NCBI GenBank assembly: GCA_025356615.1
Contig: JANXSH010000451.1
Location: forward strand, 1-7,151
Direction of reading: 5' to 3'
Length of the DNA stretch: 7,151 nucleotides
Source of the DNA: Planctomycetia bacterium
GTDB lineage: Bacteria > Planctomycetota > Planctomycetia > Gemmatales > Gemmataceae
Positions 1 through 5,680 of this stretch are shown piece by piece. How positions within the stretch are numbered: the stretch's first letter is position 1; every line of letters begins with the position of its first letter. The notes beneath the pieces are model-generated. The model was not told the DNA's origin and did no database searches. It saw only the letters and a list, made by a program, of their open reading frames with translations. The translations under genes and the position numbers were made by a program.

Positions 1-1
1 G

Positions 2-322
2 TACAAGTTCCTGGCCAACTATCATAATGTATACCCGCTGATCAACAACGTGCATGACGGGGAGAAAGATTCGACTGGAGGCAACTACTACGACATTCTG
101 AAGTCCATGATCGACCACGCCCTTCACTGGCAGCCAAAACCACCGGACGAGGAGTTCGATGGCAGTCAGTACATCGAGGCGCAGATCCCCGGCGACATCC
201 TTTACGCCCGAGACGTACTGAAGGTGGTCGTCGCGAACAGTGAATACGCACCAACGTCCCGCGTGGGCAAGAACCTGACCAAGTTCGCCGTGAAGCACAA
301 CCTCCTAATCAAGTTCTGTTAG
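2..322 (+). CDS. Hypothetical protein, C-terminal part only
   Basis: An open frame runs from the left edge of the window (first full codon at 2) to a TAG stop at 320-322, giving the last 106 residues of a longer protein. I do not recognise the family. The fragment is soluble-looking, with no membrane segment, rich in Asp, Asn, Lys and Tyr. It begins YKFLANYHNVYPLINN, has a proline-acidic stretch (KPPDEEFDG) near residues 57-65, and ends in a mixed hydrophobic/basic tail (AVKHNLLIKFC). The GTG at 50 is not a credible start because the same frame stays open and protein-like upstream of it. By hand count the first 300 bases hold about 164 G+C (about 55%), clearly below the 60-65% of the neighbouring genes, so it may be recently acquired or simply less codon-optimised. 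The next gene downstream is convergent. Confidence 0.75.
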   Translation, partial: YKFLANYHNVYPLINNVHDGEKDSTGGNYYDILKSMIDHALHWQPKPPDEEFDGSQYIEAQIPGDILYARDVLKVVVANSEYAPTSRVGKNLTKFAVKHNLLIKFC

Positions 323-483
323 CGCGGGTCGTGACCACGCGGCATGTTCTCACGAGTGGCGGGATCGGGCCTCGAGGGACCGCAGACGGTCACCTCAGCG
401 GGGGTGATGGTGGGCGTCTCGGGCAAAAGCCCTGTGCTTCGGGATGTTCCAGAATGGTCGCCATGACCGTCTCTCCCGGTCGT

Positions 484-521
484 GGCCCACTGCCGGAGTG
501 GCCGGGCGGGCCGTGACGGCC
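484..521. terminator. GC-rich hairpin pair between convergent genes, possible terminator
   Basis: The 275-bp gap 323-597 separates two convergent genes and shows no credible gene. Within it, 484-503 can fold with CCACT/AGTGG around a GCCGG loop (plus GG/CC after a bulged C), and 509-521 is an interrupted palindrome, GGCCGTGACGGCC. A weaker hairpin, GACCG-CAGA-CGGTC, lies at 378-391. No T-run follows any of them on either strand, so a classical intrinsic terminator is not shown. The placement is where a bidirectional terminator would be expected. Confidence 0.2.
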
Positions 522-597
522 AGGGCCTACCCGTTACAGTAGAAGTAGAGAGGGCGGCGTCGATCGATCCGGCGGACCGCCCGGACGAGCCTTCGCC

Positions 598-1626
598 TCA
601 CGGCAGGTTCACCTCGACCTTCACCGCCTTGCGCTGCTGCGCGAGGATCGCCTGTCTCAGATCCTGTTCGCAGAACTCGCGGACGGCCTCGCGGAGCTTC
701 GTGTACTCCGACGCCTTACCCTGCTTGCGGTCCGTGACCTTGATGAGGTGCAGGCCGAAGTCGGTCTGCACGACCTCGCTGATCTCTCCCTTCTGAAGCG
801 CGAAGGCGGCCCGCGAGAACTGCTCGTCGAACCACCTGCGGTGGATCTCGCCCAGGTCGCCGCCCTTGTCGGGCTGCCTCTTGGCCAATTCGTCGAAATC
901 GAGCTTGGGGTCGCTGAGGAGTTGATTCCGGAGACCCTCCAGGGTCGCCCGCGCCTTGTCCTTCTCGGCCTGAGTCGCGCTGGCGGGAATGCGGATGACG
1001 ATGTGGCTCGCCTGGACGGTCACGCCCTCGAAGAAGTCCTTATTGTCCGTGTAGAACTGCATCAGCTTCCCGTCGGTGAGTTGGGTGGAGACGTAGGCGC
1101 TCCATCGGACGTGGTCGGCGATATCGGCCTTCAACTGGTCGATGGACTTGTTCGTCTCCTGGCAAAATTCCGCGAGGCTCTTGTCCTGGTGTTTTAGCCC
1201 CGCTTCCATCTCGGCGAGTCGCCGTTGGACCTCGGCGGGGGCGACGGGCTGGGTGTTCGCTTCCAGGAACTTCCGCATCAAGATCCGGTCGATCAACATA
1301 CTCAACGCCCGCATCTGATTCTGTCGCTGATGCCGTTCCGATTGGTGGACCGGCATCGGGTCGGACTGATCGAGGACCGACTTCAACTCGGCCAGGCTGA
1401 TCGGCACCTCACCCACGACGGCGACCGACTTCCCGGCAGGTGCTAGGGCCGGTTCGAGTAGCAGTTGCTTCTTGATGAACACCTCGTCGAACGGAGCTAG
1501 TTTCGCGGGTGACGCAGCCGGTTCGGTTGGTAGCACCGGCTCGGTGGGCACCGGCGGCGTCTGGGCCGATCCCACGTTCGCCGCGACGAGCAGGCCGAGG
1601 CAGGCCATCCAGGTTCGCCTATTCAT
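598..1626 (-). CDS. Exported peptidyl-prolyl cis-trans isomerase, SurA/PpiC (parvulin) type
   Basis: A 342-residue parvulin-type prolyl isomerase, expected to help fold or chaperone exported proteins outside the cytoplasmic membrane. Residues 1-21 form a Sec signal peptide: basic MNRR, a hydrophobic core, and a GSA|Q cleavage site; C9 does not sit in a lipobox. A Pro-rich linker (about 22-45) follows, then a helical SurA-N-like region (about 65-190) with the typical ALSMLIDRILMRKFLE stretch. The parvulin domain spans about 203-300 and shows the family signatures QASHIVIRI (H207), GGDLG (255-259), AFALQKGEISEVV, and FGLHLIKV (H293). Only one parvulin domain is present, whereas E. coli SurA has two. 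The C-terminal 40 residues are helical and charged. The ATG at 1626-1624 is preceded by a strong GAAGGGGAG ribosome-binding site at 1642-1634. The gene is divergent from the oxidoreductase and convergent with the partial gene. Confidence 0.93.
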   Translation of the reverse strand: MNRRTWMACLGLLVAANVGSAQTPPVPTEPVLPTEPAASPAKLAPFDEVFIKKQLLLEPALAPAGKSVAVVGEVPISLAELKSVLDQSDPMPVHQSERHQRQNQMRALSMLIDRILMRKFLEANTQPVAPAEVQRRLAEMEAGLKHQDKSLAEFCQETNKSIDQLKADIADHVRWSAYVSTQLTDGKLMQFYTDNKDFFEGVTVQASHIVIRIPASATQAEKDKARATLEGLRNQLLSDPKLDFDELAKRQPDKGGDLGEIHRRWFDEQFSRAAFALQKGEISEVVQTDFGLHLIKVTDRKQGKASEYTKLREAVREFCEQDLRQAILAQQRKAVKVEVNLP

Positions 1627-1811
1627 CCCGTATCTCCCCTTCGATAGGTCTTTCCGCCGCGACGGTGAACCGCAACGGGCGGCCCACGTCTATAGCGACT
1701 AGGACGAATCGGGGGGAGGCCATTTTCCCGAAGTGATTTTTCGGCCTGTCGTGCCGCCGATCGGTAGGATGAGCGGGGCATTTCGCCGATTCACTCTCCT
1801 GGAGTCACGTC

Positions 1812-3179
1812 ATGAGCATGGGGAACTTTTCACGTCGGGGATTCATACAGCGATCGCTCGCCGGTATGGCCGCGACCGGCCTGCCGCTGTGGTACGCGCG
1901 GGAGGCACTCGAAGGGCAGCTGATCGCCGCCGATGAAGAGAAGAAGCCGGTCGCCGCCTCGGAGACGCTGCACGTCGGCCTGATCGGCTGCGGCGGACAG
2001 GGCCGGGGCATCATGCGCAATGCCATGAGCAAGAAGGGCGTCAAGGTCGTCGCCGTCTGCGACGTGGACAAGAACCGCCGCGAGGAGTGCGTCGCCAAGG
2101 ATCTGAAGGGGTCCAAGGACGTGAAGCAGTACGAAGACTTCCGCCAACTCCTCGATAACAAAGACATCAACGCGGTCCTGATCGGCACCCCGGACCACTG
2201 GCACGCCCTGGTCGCCATCGACGCGATGCGCAAGGGCAAGGACGTGTACTGCGAAAAGCCCCTCACGCTGACCATCGAGGAGGGCAAGGCGGTCGTGAAG
2301 GTGGCCAAGGCGACCAAGCGGATCTTCCAGGTAGGCAGCCAGCAGCGCTCCGAAGGCCCGTTCCGCCTCGCCTGCGAACTCGCGCGCAACGACCGCCTCG
2401 GCAAGATCAAGACGATCGAGACGTGGATCGGCTCCAACCCCAAGGGCGGGCCGTTCCCGGTGAGCGAGGTTCCCGAGGGGCTCAACTGGGACTTCTGGCT
2501 CGGCCCGACGCCGAAGGTCGAGTACGTCAAGCAGCGCTGCCACTACGAGTTCCGCTGGTGGTACGACTACTCGGGCGGCAAGCTGACCGACTGGGGCGCT
2601 CACCACAACGACGTGGCCCAGTGGGCGCTCGGCATGGACGAGAGCGGCCCGATCAGCGTCGAATCGACCGGCGAGAAGCCGTCGAAGGACGCCAACAGCT
2701 ACAATTGCCATCCGACCTTCGAGGTGACCTACGGCTACAAGTCGGGGGCCAAGGTGGTCTGCAAGAGCAAGGAGAACGGCGTCCTCATCGAGGGCGAGGA
2801 CGACAAATGGATCTTCGTCCATCGCGGGGGCATCATGGCGAGCGACCAAGGCGCGGAGAAGCCGACCTCGAACAAGGGCGGCAAGAAGCTCGGGAAGTCG
2901 AAGCTCCTCGGCGAGCCGCTCGGCAAGGACGCGACCCGGCTCTACGTCTCGACCAACCACATGCAGAACTGGCTCGACTGCATCAAGACGCGCAAGCCCA
3001 CCACTTGCACGGCCGAGGTCGGGCACCGCTCGGTGTCGGTCTGCCATCTGGGTGCCATCAGCCTGCGCACGGGCGGCAAGAAGCTCGTCTGGGATCCGGC
3101 CGCCGAGAAGTTCGAGGACGAGGCAGCCAACAAGATGCTCAGTCGGCCCATCCGTGGCGAGTGGAAACTAGAGTCGTGA
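1812..3179 (+). CDS. Gfo/Idh/MocA-family oxidoreductase with twin-arginine signal
   Basis: A 455-residue NAD(P)-dependent oxidoreductase of the glucose-fructose oxidoreductase/inositol dehydrogenase family, likely acting on a sugar or sugar-derived alcohol; the substrate cannot be read from sequence. The N-terminus holds a twin-arginine motif, SRRGFIQ (7-13), followed by a moderately hydrophobic stretch ending near residue 40, suggesting folded export by Tat. The Rossmann fold starts at 53 (LHVGLIGCGGQG, with GCGGQG at 59-64), then VVAVCDVD (79-86), GTPDHWHA (125-132) and the family motif EKPLTL (148-153). The C-terminal domain carries WYDYSGGKLTDWGAHHND (250-267), which holds the likely active-site Asp/His residues. 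The tail from NHMQNWLDCIKTRKP onward (382-396) to the final RGEWKL is typical of planctomycete members. ATG 1812 is preceded by GGAG at 1801-1804 with 7-nt spacing; ATG 1818 (Met3) is the alternative. No clear sigma-70 promoter was found in 1627-1811. Confidence 0.93.
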   Translation: MSMGNFSRRGFIQRSLAGMAATGLPLWYAREALEGQLIAADEEKKPVAASETLHVGLIGCGGQGRGIMRNAMSKKGVKVVAVCDVDKNRREECVAKDLKGSKDVKQYEDFRQLLDNKDINAVLIGTPDHWHALVAIDAMRKGKDVYCEKPLTLTIEEGKAVVKVAKATKRIFQVGSQQRSEGPFRLACELARNDRLGKIKTIETWIGSNPKGGPFPVSEVPEGLNWDFWLGPTPKVEYVKQRCHYEFRWWYDYSGGKLTDWGAHHNDVAQWALGMDESGPISVESTGEKPSKDANSYNCHPTFEVTYGYKSGAKVVCKSKENGVLIEGEDDKWIFVHRGGIMASDQGAEKPTSNKGGKKLGKSKLLGEPLGKDATRLYVSTNHMQNWLDCIKTRKPTTCTAEVGHRSVSVCHLGAISLRTGGKKLVWDPAAEKFEDEAANKMLSRPIRGEWKLES

Positions 3180-3186
3180 TCCAACG

Positions 3187-3235
3187 CCCGGCCCTAAAGG
3201 ACCGGGCTAAGAACCAAAGCCCCGTGAACGGGGCT
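3187..3235 (+). repeat. Left arm of inverted-repeat element
   Basis: This 49-bp arm holds outer hairpin 3187-3206 (stem CCCGG/CCGGG, then CCT/AGG after a C-A mismatch, AA loop), extendable by a G-C pair at 3186/3207. The linker at 3207-3217 is followed by inner palindrome 3218-3235 with an 8-bp stem and GA centre. Confidence 0.95.
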
Positions 3236-3272
3236 AAGGCGGGGTTCCTAATCGTGAGTCAGCCTGGTCTTC

Positions 3273-3321
3273 AGCCCCGTTCACGGGGCTTTGGTTCTTA
3301 GCCCGGTCCTTTAGGGCCGGG
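3273..3321 (-). repeat. Right arm of inverted-repeat element
   Basis: Exact reverse complement of the left arm: inner palindrome 3273-3290 (TC centre), linker 3291-3301, outer hairpin 3302-3321. Identity stops after 3321, where the opposing flanking bases (3186 and 3322) are both G. Confidence 0.95.
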
Positions 3322-3327
3322 GAGAGG
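3321..3327 (+). promoter_or_regulatory. Ribosome-binding site abutting the inverted repeat
   Basis: GGAGAGG lies 9 nt before the GTG at 3337 and supports that start for the GGQ protein. Its first base is the last base of the right arm of the inverted repeat, so a folded arm could limit ribosome access. That regulatory effect is inference. Confidence 0.6.
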
Positions 3328-3336
3328 CCGAGTGAG

Positions 3337-3873
3337 GTGTCCGTGGCTCGTTCGCAGTGGACCCCGTTGACGGACGAGCAGCTGCTGGCGCAGTGCGAGG
3401 TCGATACGTACCGCGCCAGCGGCCCCGGCGGGCAGAAACGCAACAAGACCAGCTCGGCGGTGCGTCTGCGGCACCTGCCGAGCGGCATGCTCGTGATCGC
3501 CGAGGAGAGTCGATCGCAGCACGAGAACAAGGCCCGCGCGCTGAGGCGCATCCGCCAGGCGCTCTACCTGAAACTTCGGGATACGCTCACCTCTGAAGAG
3601 ATGACGCCGGAGATTCTGGCGTCGAATGCCGAGTTCGGCCCTGCCCGCGATGCCGAGGGGCGACTCCATCTGGGCGTCAAGGATCCGCGATTCTGGCCGG
3701 CGGTCGGCGTGGTCCTCGACGTGTTGCTCTTGCACGAAGGGCGACTCAGCGAGGCCGCCGCCGCACTGGGGACGAGTACGGCGAACCTGGGCGATTTCCT
3801 GCGGTCCGACGATAAGGTGTGGGAGCAAGCCAATCTCATGCGCATACAGTTCGGCCACAAGCCGCTACGATGA
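3337..3873 (+). CDS. GGQ-domain peptide chain release factor-like protein
   Basis: A 178-residue protein carrying the class-I release-factor catalytic domain. The motif is DTYRASGPGGQKRNKTSSAV (23-42): GGQ at 31-33 places the Gln at the peptidyl-transferase centre, where family members hydrolyse peptidyl-tRNA. The fold continues with VRLRHLPSGMLVIAEE and SRSQHENKARALRRI (58-72), typical of RF1/RF2 and the stop-codon-independent rescue factors (ArfB/YaeJ, ICT1). No codon-recognition domain (PXT/SPF) is present, so it is not RF1 or RF2. It also lacks the long Lys/Arg-rich tail that ArfB puts in the mRNA channel. Instead, residues 95-178 form an extra module with an HTH-like helix pair (LSEAAAALGTSTANLGDFL, about 137-155) and a short basic end, GHKPLR. 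A ribosome-rescue role is plausible; the substrate is unknown. The start is GTG 3337; GTG 3343 is the alternative. The phosphatase gene follows 74 bp downstream on the same strand. Confidence 0.88.
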   Translation: MSVARSQWTPLTDEQLLAQCEVDTYRASGPGGQKRNKTSSAVRLRHLPSGMLVIAEESRSQHENKARALRRIRQALYLKLRDTLTSEEMTPEILASNAEFGPARDAEGRLHLGVKDPRFWPAVGVVLDVLLLHEGRLSEAAAALGTSTANLGDFLRSDDKVWEQANLMRIQFGHKPLR

Positions 3874-3934
3874 GAGAAGAAGGGGTCGAATCCAGGGGGT
3901 GGGGTTGGATGAAGACCGACGCGCGAGAGGAAGC

Positions 3935-3939
3935 AGGAG
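3935..3939 (+). promoter_or_regulatory. Ribosome-binding site deciding the phosphatase start
   Basis: AGGAG sits 8 nt before the ATG at 3948. The upstream in-frame ATGs at 3870 and 3909 lack comparable sites, and the residues between them (Arg/Gly/Glu-rich) do not resemble the family. Confidence 0.75.
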
Positions 3940-3947
3940 ACGGCATC

Positions 3948-4421
3948 ATGAGTAGCCCGAGGGGTTTTTCCTGGGTCGATAAGCCGACCCTGGCGGGGAT
4001 GGCCCGCCCGCAATCGCCCGAAGAGATGCTCTGGCTACGTCGGCAAGGCGTGGAGGTGTTGATCTCGCTGACCGAGGACCGCCTGCCGCGCGACTGGTGC
4101 GACGACGCGGGGTTGCTCGTCTTCCACGAGCCGCTCGAGGACATGGAGCCGCCCACGCAAGAACAACTCGACCGCTGCGTCTCGGCGGTGACGAAGGCGA
4201 TCGCCGGCAACATGGGCGTCGCGGTCCACTGCGGCGCCGGGCTGGGCCGGACGGGGGTGGTGCTGGCGGCTTATCTCGTGACCAAAGGGCTGAGCGCTTC
4301 CAACGCGATTTCGCGCGTCCGGCGACTCCGCCCCCACTCGATCGAGACCGACGAGCAGGCCGAATCGATCGAACGATTCGCCCGGCGACAGCGGCAGGCG
4401 AGAGAGCCAGGGGCGAGTTAG
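3948..4421 (+). CDS. Dual-specificity protein phosphatase, DUSP23/VHZ-like
   Basis: A 157-residue cysteine-based phosphatase of the compact atypical dual-specificity type, expected to be cytoplasmic (no signal peptide) and to remove phosphate from Tyr and Ser/Thr or from a small phospho-compound. The P-loop is HCGAGLGRTG at 94-103, matching HCxxGxxRTG with nucleophile C95 and R101. The likely general acid is D65 in EPLEDMEPP. From recall, the protein follows human DUSP23 closely: FSWV then LAG near the N-terminus, LISLTED (38-44), and RRLRPHSIETDEQ (125-137), with C95 and D65 at the same numbers. This colinearity and the AGGAG site fix the start at 3948. An ATG at 3870 overlaps the preceding stop (ATGA) and would add 26 atypical residues, so I reject it. 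The gene may be cotranscribed with the GGQ gene. The stop lies 3 bp from that of the convergent minus-strand gene. No dedicated kinase is visible nearby. Confidence 0.93.
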   Translation: MSSPRGFSWVDKPTLAGMARPQSPEEMLWLRRQGVEVLISLTEDRLPRDWCDDAGLLVFHEPLEDMEPPTQEQLDRCVSAVTKAIAGNMGVAVHCGAGLGRTGVVLAAYLVTKGLSASNAISRVRRLRPHSIETDEQAESIERFARRQRQAREPGAS

Positions 4422-4431
4422 CTGTTAGCTG
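4418..4431. repeat. Tandem 7-mer TTAGCTG x2 holding both convergent stop codons
   Basis: TTAGCTG occurs at 4418-4424 and again at 4425-4431. The plus-strand phosphatase stop (TAG, 4419-4421) is in the first copy and the minus-strand stop (TAA, read from 4427-4425) in the second. It may be a small slippage duplication. Confidence 0.85.
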
Positions 4432-4727
4432 CGATTGAGCCGTTCTCGTTTCGCGTGATCGCGGATATCATTGCATTGCTTCTCGAGGTGGTCCATCATC
4501 TCGTCCGTCTCGCGGCTGAGTTGGACGAAGCGCTGGAGGGCGTTTTGAAGCGCGAGCAGGGTCGGATAGTTGCTCTTCCGACGCACGGGGCGGCTCAGGT
4601 CGCGCAGGTCGGTGGCGCGCGTGAGCCAGGTGGTGCCGACGTGTTCGGCGGCATCGCGGGCGCGTTTTTCTGCCTCGGTAATGAGGTCGCGCAGGGGGAG
4701 ACGACGATACGTTCGTTCCGGAGTCAT
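4425..4727 (-). CDS. Small hypothetical helical protein
   Basis: A 100-residue protein I do not recognise. It has no signal peptide and no membrane segment. It is strongly charged and probably almost all helical: an N-terminal basic part (RTYRRLPLRDLITEAEKRARDA split around residues 5-26), a central TWLTRATDLRDLSRPVRRK region (33-51), and a C-terminal helix (about 55-98) with a heptad-like pattern, LLALQNALQRFVQLSRE, ending in a basic tail. A coiled-coil or protein-binding role is possible, but no function can be assigned. Codons on this strand are mostly G/C-ended, which supports it over the opposite-strand frame 4455-4823. The ATG at 4727-4725 has a GAGG about 6 nt upstream. A TTGACT/TATACC promoter candidate lies about 100 bp upstream. 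It is divergent from the metallophosphoesterase and convergent with the phosphatase. Confidence 0.7.
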   Translation of the reverse strand: MTPERTYRRLPLRDLITEAEKRARDAAEHVGTTWLTRATDLRDLSRPVRRKSNYPTLLALQNALQRFVQLSRETDEMMDHLEKQCNDIRDHAKRERLNRS

Positions 4728-4821
4728 GACGAACCTCGGATCCGCTACCCCGTTGCGCGGACGATGCAGGAGAGGGCTGGTCCGCCGGAAGCCCGAGGCG
4801 AAAATACCGAGATAGTCGGAT

Positions 4822-4839
4822 GATATGGTATACCTTATC
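4822..4839. promoter_or_regulatory. 18-bp inverted repeat, candidate operator
   Basis: GATATGGTATACCTTATC is a dyad with a single mismatched pair (T4826/T4835) around a perfect GGTATACC core (4827-4834). It lies in an AT-rich island (4801-4860, about 22 of 60 G+C by hand count) between the divergent genes at 4727 and 4883. A second small dyad, CCTC-TAT-GAGG, adjoins it at 4839-4849. Symmetry, spacing and position fit a dimeric regulator site able to control one or both genes; no regulator is identified. Confidence 0.45.
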
Positions 4840-4856
4840 CTCTATGAGGTAGTCAA
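4827..4856 (-). promoter_or_regulatory. Sigma-70-like promoter candidate for the small hypothetical gene
   Basis: On the minus strand, TTGACT (4856-4851, five of six to TTGACA) is followed after 18 bp by TATACC (4832-4827, four of six to TATAAT). Transcription would start near 4820, leaving a leader of about 90 nt. The -10 box lies inside the palindrome at 4822-4839, consistent with repression by a protein bound there. Confidence 0.35.
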
Positions 4857-4882
4857 GTATTCACCTGCGAGTCCCGCTCGAT

Positions 4883-5605
4883 ATGCGAATCTTGCTCATC
4901 GCGGACATCCACGGGAACTGGCCTGCCTTGCAAGCCGTCGCTGCCGAACCGCACGACCTCTGTCTGTGCGTCGGCGACCTGGTGGATTACGGCCTGGAGC
5001 CTGGCCCGGTCGTGAACTGGGTTCGCGAAAATGCGCACCACACCGTGCGGGGCAACCACGACCACGGTGCCGCACAGAACGTCCTGGTCCATGGGAAGGT
5101 CGGCTTCAAATACCTGACCAGCATCACGCGGGCCTTGACCCGAGAACTCCTCGACAAGGAGGAACTCCGCTTCCTGGGAAAGTTACCGATCTCGCGCATG
5201 GTGAGCCTCGAGACGACGCGATTCTTGCTCGTCCACGCCTCGCCGCGCGACCCCCTCGATGAATATTCTCCCGCCGACCCCGAATTCTGGGGGCGTCGCC
5301 TCCAGAACATCGATGTCGATGTCGTTTGCGTCGGCCACACGCACCAGCCCTACGTCCTACAGGTCGCCGATAAGCTGGTCATCAACCCCGGTAGTGTCGG
5401 CCAGCCGCGCGACGGCGACCCGCGCGCGTCCTACGCCGTCATCCAGGATTATAACGTGGAACTGAAGCGCATCGAGTACCCCGTCGAGAAGACGGTCGAG
5501 GTGATCCGGGCCAGCTCACTCACCGACGCTGACAAAGAGATGCTCATCGAGACGTTCCGGCGAGGGCAATCGCCCCTGACGAATGGCCAGCATCGCGGGA
5601 CATGA
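4883..5605 (+). CDS. Metallophosphoesterase, YfcE/MJ0936-like
   Basis: A 240-residue calcineurin-like phosphoesterase, expected to hydrolyse phosphomono- or diesters with two metal ions in the cytoplasm. All metal-site motifs are present in order: D8-x-H10 (MRILLIADIHGNW), GDLVDYG with D32, GNHD with N58/H59, LLVHAS with H118, and GHTHQP with H152 and H154. The typical NPGSVGQPRDGDPRASYA segment follows (168-185). The core is therefore complete and probably active. At 240 residues it is longer than E. coli YfcE (about 180) because of a helical insert (about 72-100) and a C-terminal extension beyond residue 185. The substrate cannot be told from sequence; nucleotides such as cyclic dinucleotides or Ap4A are only guesses. 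ATG 4883 lacks a strong Shine-Dalgarno, but the upstream in-frame ATG at 4844 runs into TAG at 4850, so the start is constrained. The upstream AT-rich region holds the 4822-4839 palindrome. Confidence 0.93.
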   Translation: MRILLIADIHGNWPALQAVAAEPHDLCLCVGDLVDYGLEPGPVVNWVRENAHHTVRGNHDHGAAQNVLVHGKVGFKYLTSITRALTRELLDKEELRFLGKLPISRMVSLETTRFLLVHASPRDPLDEYSPADPEFWGRRLQNIDVDVVCVGHTHQPYVLQVADKLVINPGSVGQPRDGDPRASYAVIQDYNVELKRIEYPVEKTVEVIRASSLTDADKEMLIETFRRGQSPLTNGQHRGT

Positions 5606-5680
5606 GTCGGGCCAGTTACGGGGGAATTTTCCGCCTGGGCAAGCGAGAGCGGCGCGGGGGATTCCGTGAGAAATCGTCGA

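Larger units (their letters stand above)
3187..3321. repeat. Long inverted-repeat element: two perfect 49-bp arms around a 37-bp spacer
   Basis: Positions 3187-3235 are the exact reverse complement of 3273-3321, with a 37-bp spacer (3236-3272). Each arm is composite: an outer imperfect hairpin, CCCGGCCCTAAAGGACCGGG (3187-3206, mirrored at 3302-3321), an 11-nt linker, and an inner near-perfect palindrome, AGCCCCGTGAACGGGGCT (3218-3235, mirrored at 3273-3290). The element begins 7 bp after the oxidoreductase stop and ends 15 bp before the GTG of the GGQ gene, overlapping the first base of its ribosome-binding site. It encodes no protein. No T-run and no obvious flanking target-site duplication are visible. 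It resembles an inverted pair of REP-like units or a small MITE; a folded transcript could act as a processing, stability or attenuation structure. Which of these applies is not decided by the sequence. Confidence 0.95.

Noticed and set aside
1689..1771. Possible promoters in the divergent region 1627-1811 (TATAGA on the minus strand near 1694-1689, TAGGAT on the plus strand at 1765-1770)
   Set aside because: Neither -10-like hexamer has a matching -35 at 16-18 bp, so they are too weak to annotate.
1830..3047. Long open frame of 405 codons on the minus strand, opposite the oxidoreductase gene
   Set aside because: Its translation is dominated by Leu, Ala, Val, Arg and Asp with no domain signature, as expected for the mirror of a high-GC gene. 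The plus strand here encodes a complete Gfo/Idh/MocA protein with a ribosome-binding site.
2423..3301. Second plus-strand frame of 292 codons overlapping the oxidoreductase and running into the inverted repeat
   Set aside because: Arg/Gln/Gly-rich out-of-frame translation with no motif. It reads through the non-coding palindromes and is a shadow frame.
3187..3321. Intrinsic terminator or CRISPR array as explanation for the inverted repeat
   Set aside because: No T-run follows either arm, and there are only two copies in inverted orientation, not direct repeats with spacers.
3180..3330. Target-site duplication flanking the inverted repeat, which would prove a transposed MITE
   Set aside because: The flanks (GATCCAACG on the left, GAGAGGCCG on the right) show no convincing short direct repeat, so transposition is left as a hypothesis.
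3298..3858. Minus-strand frame of 186 codons opposite the GGQ gene
   Set aside because: The plus-strand frame carries the unmistakable GPGGQKRNK signature; the opposite frame has no recognisable features and starts inside the phosphatase leader region.
3819..3947. Upstream in-frame starts for the phosphatase (3819, 3870 and 3909), including an ATGA overlap with the GGQ stop
   Set aside because: The added residues are unlike the family, while ATG 3948 has AGGAG at 8-nt spacing and aligns with the DUSP23 N-terminus.
4455..4823. Plus-strand frame of 122 codons opposite the small hypothetical gene
   Set aside because: It would read through the divergent promoter region and lacks a good ribosome-binding site. 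The minus strand has G/C-ended codons, a charged helical product and a plausible start.
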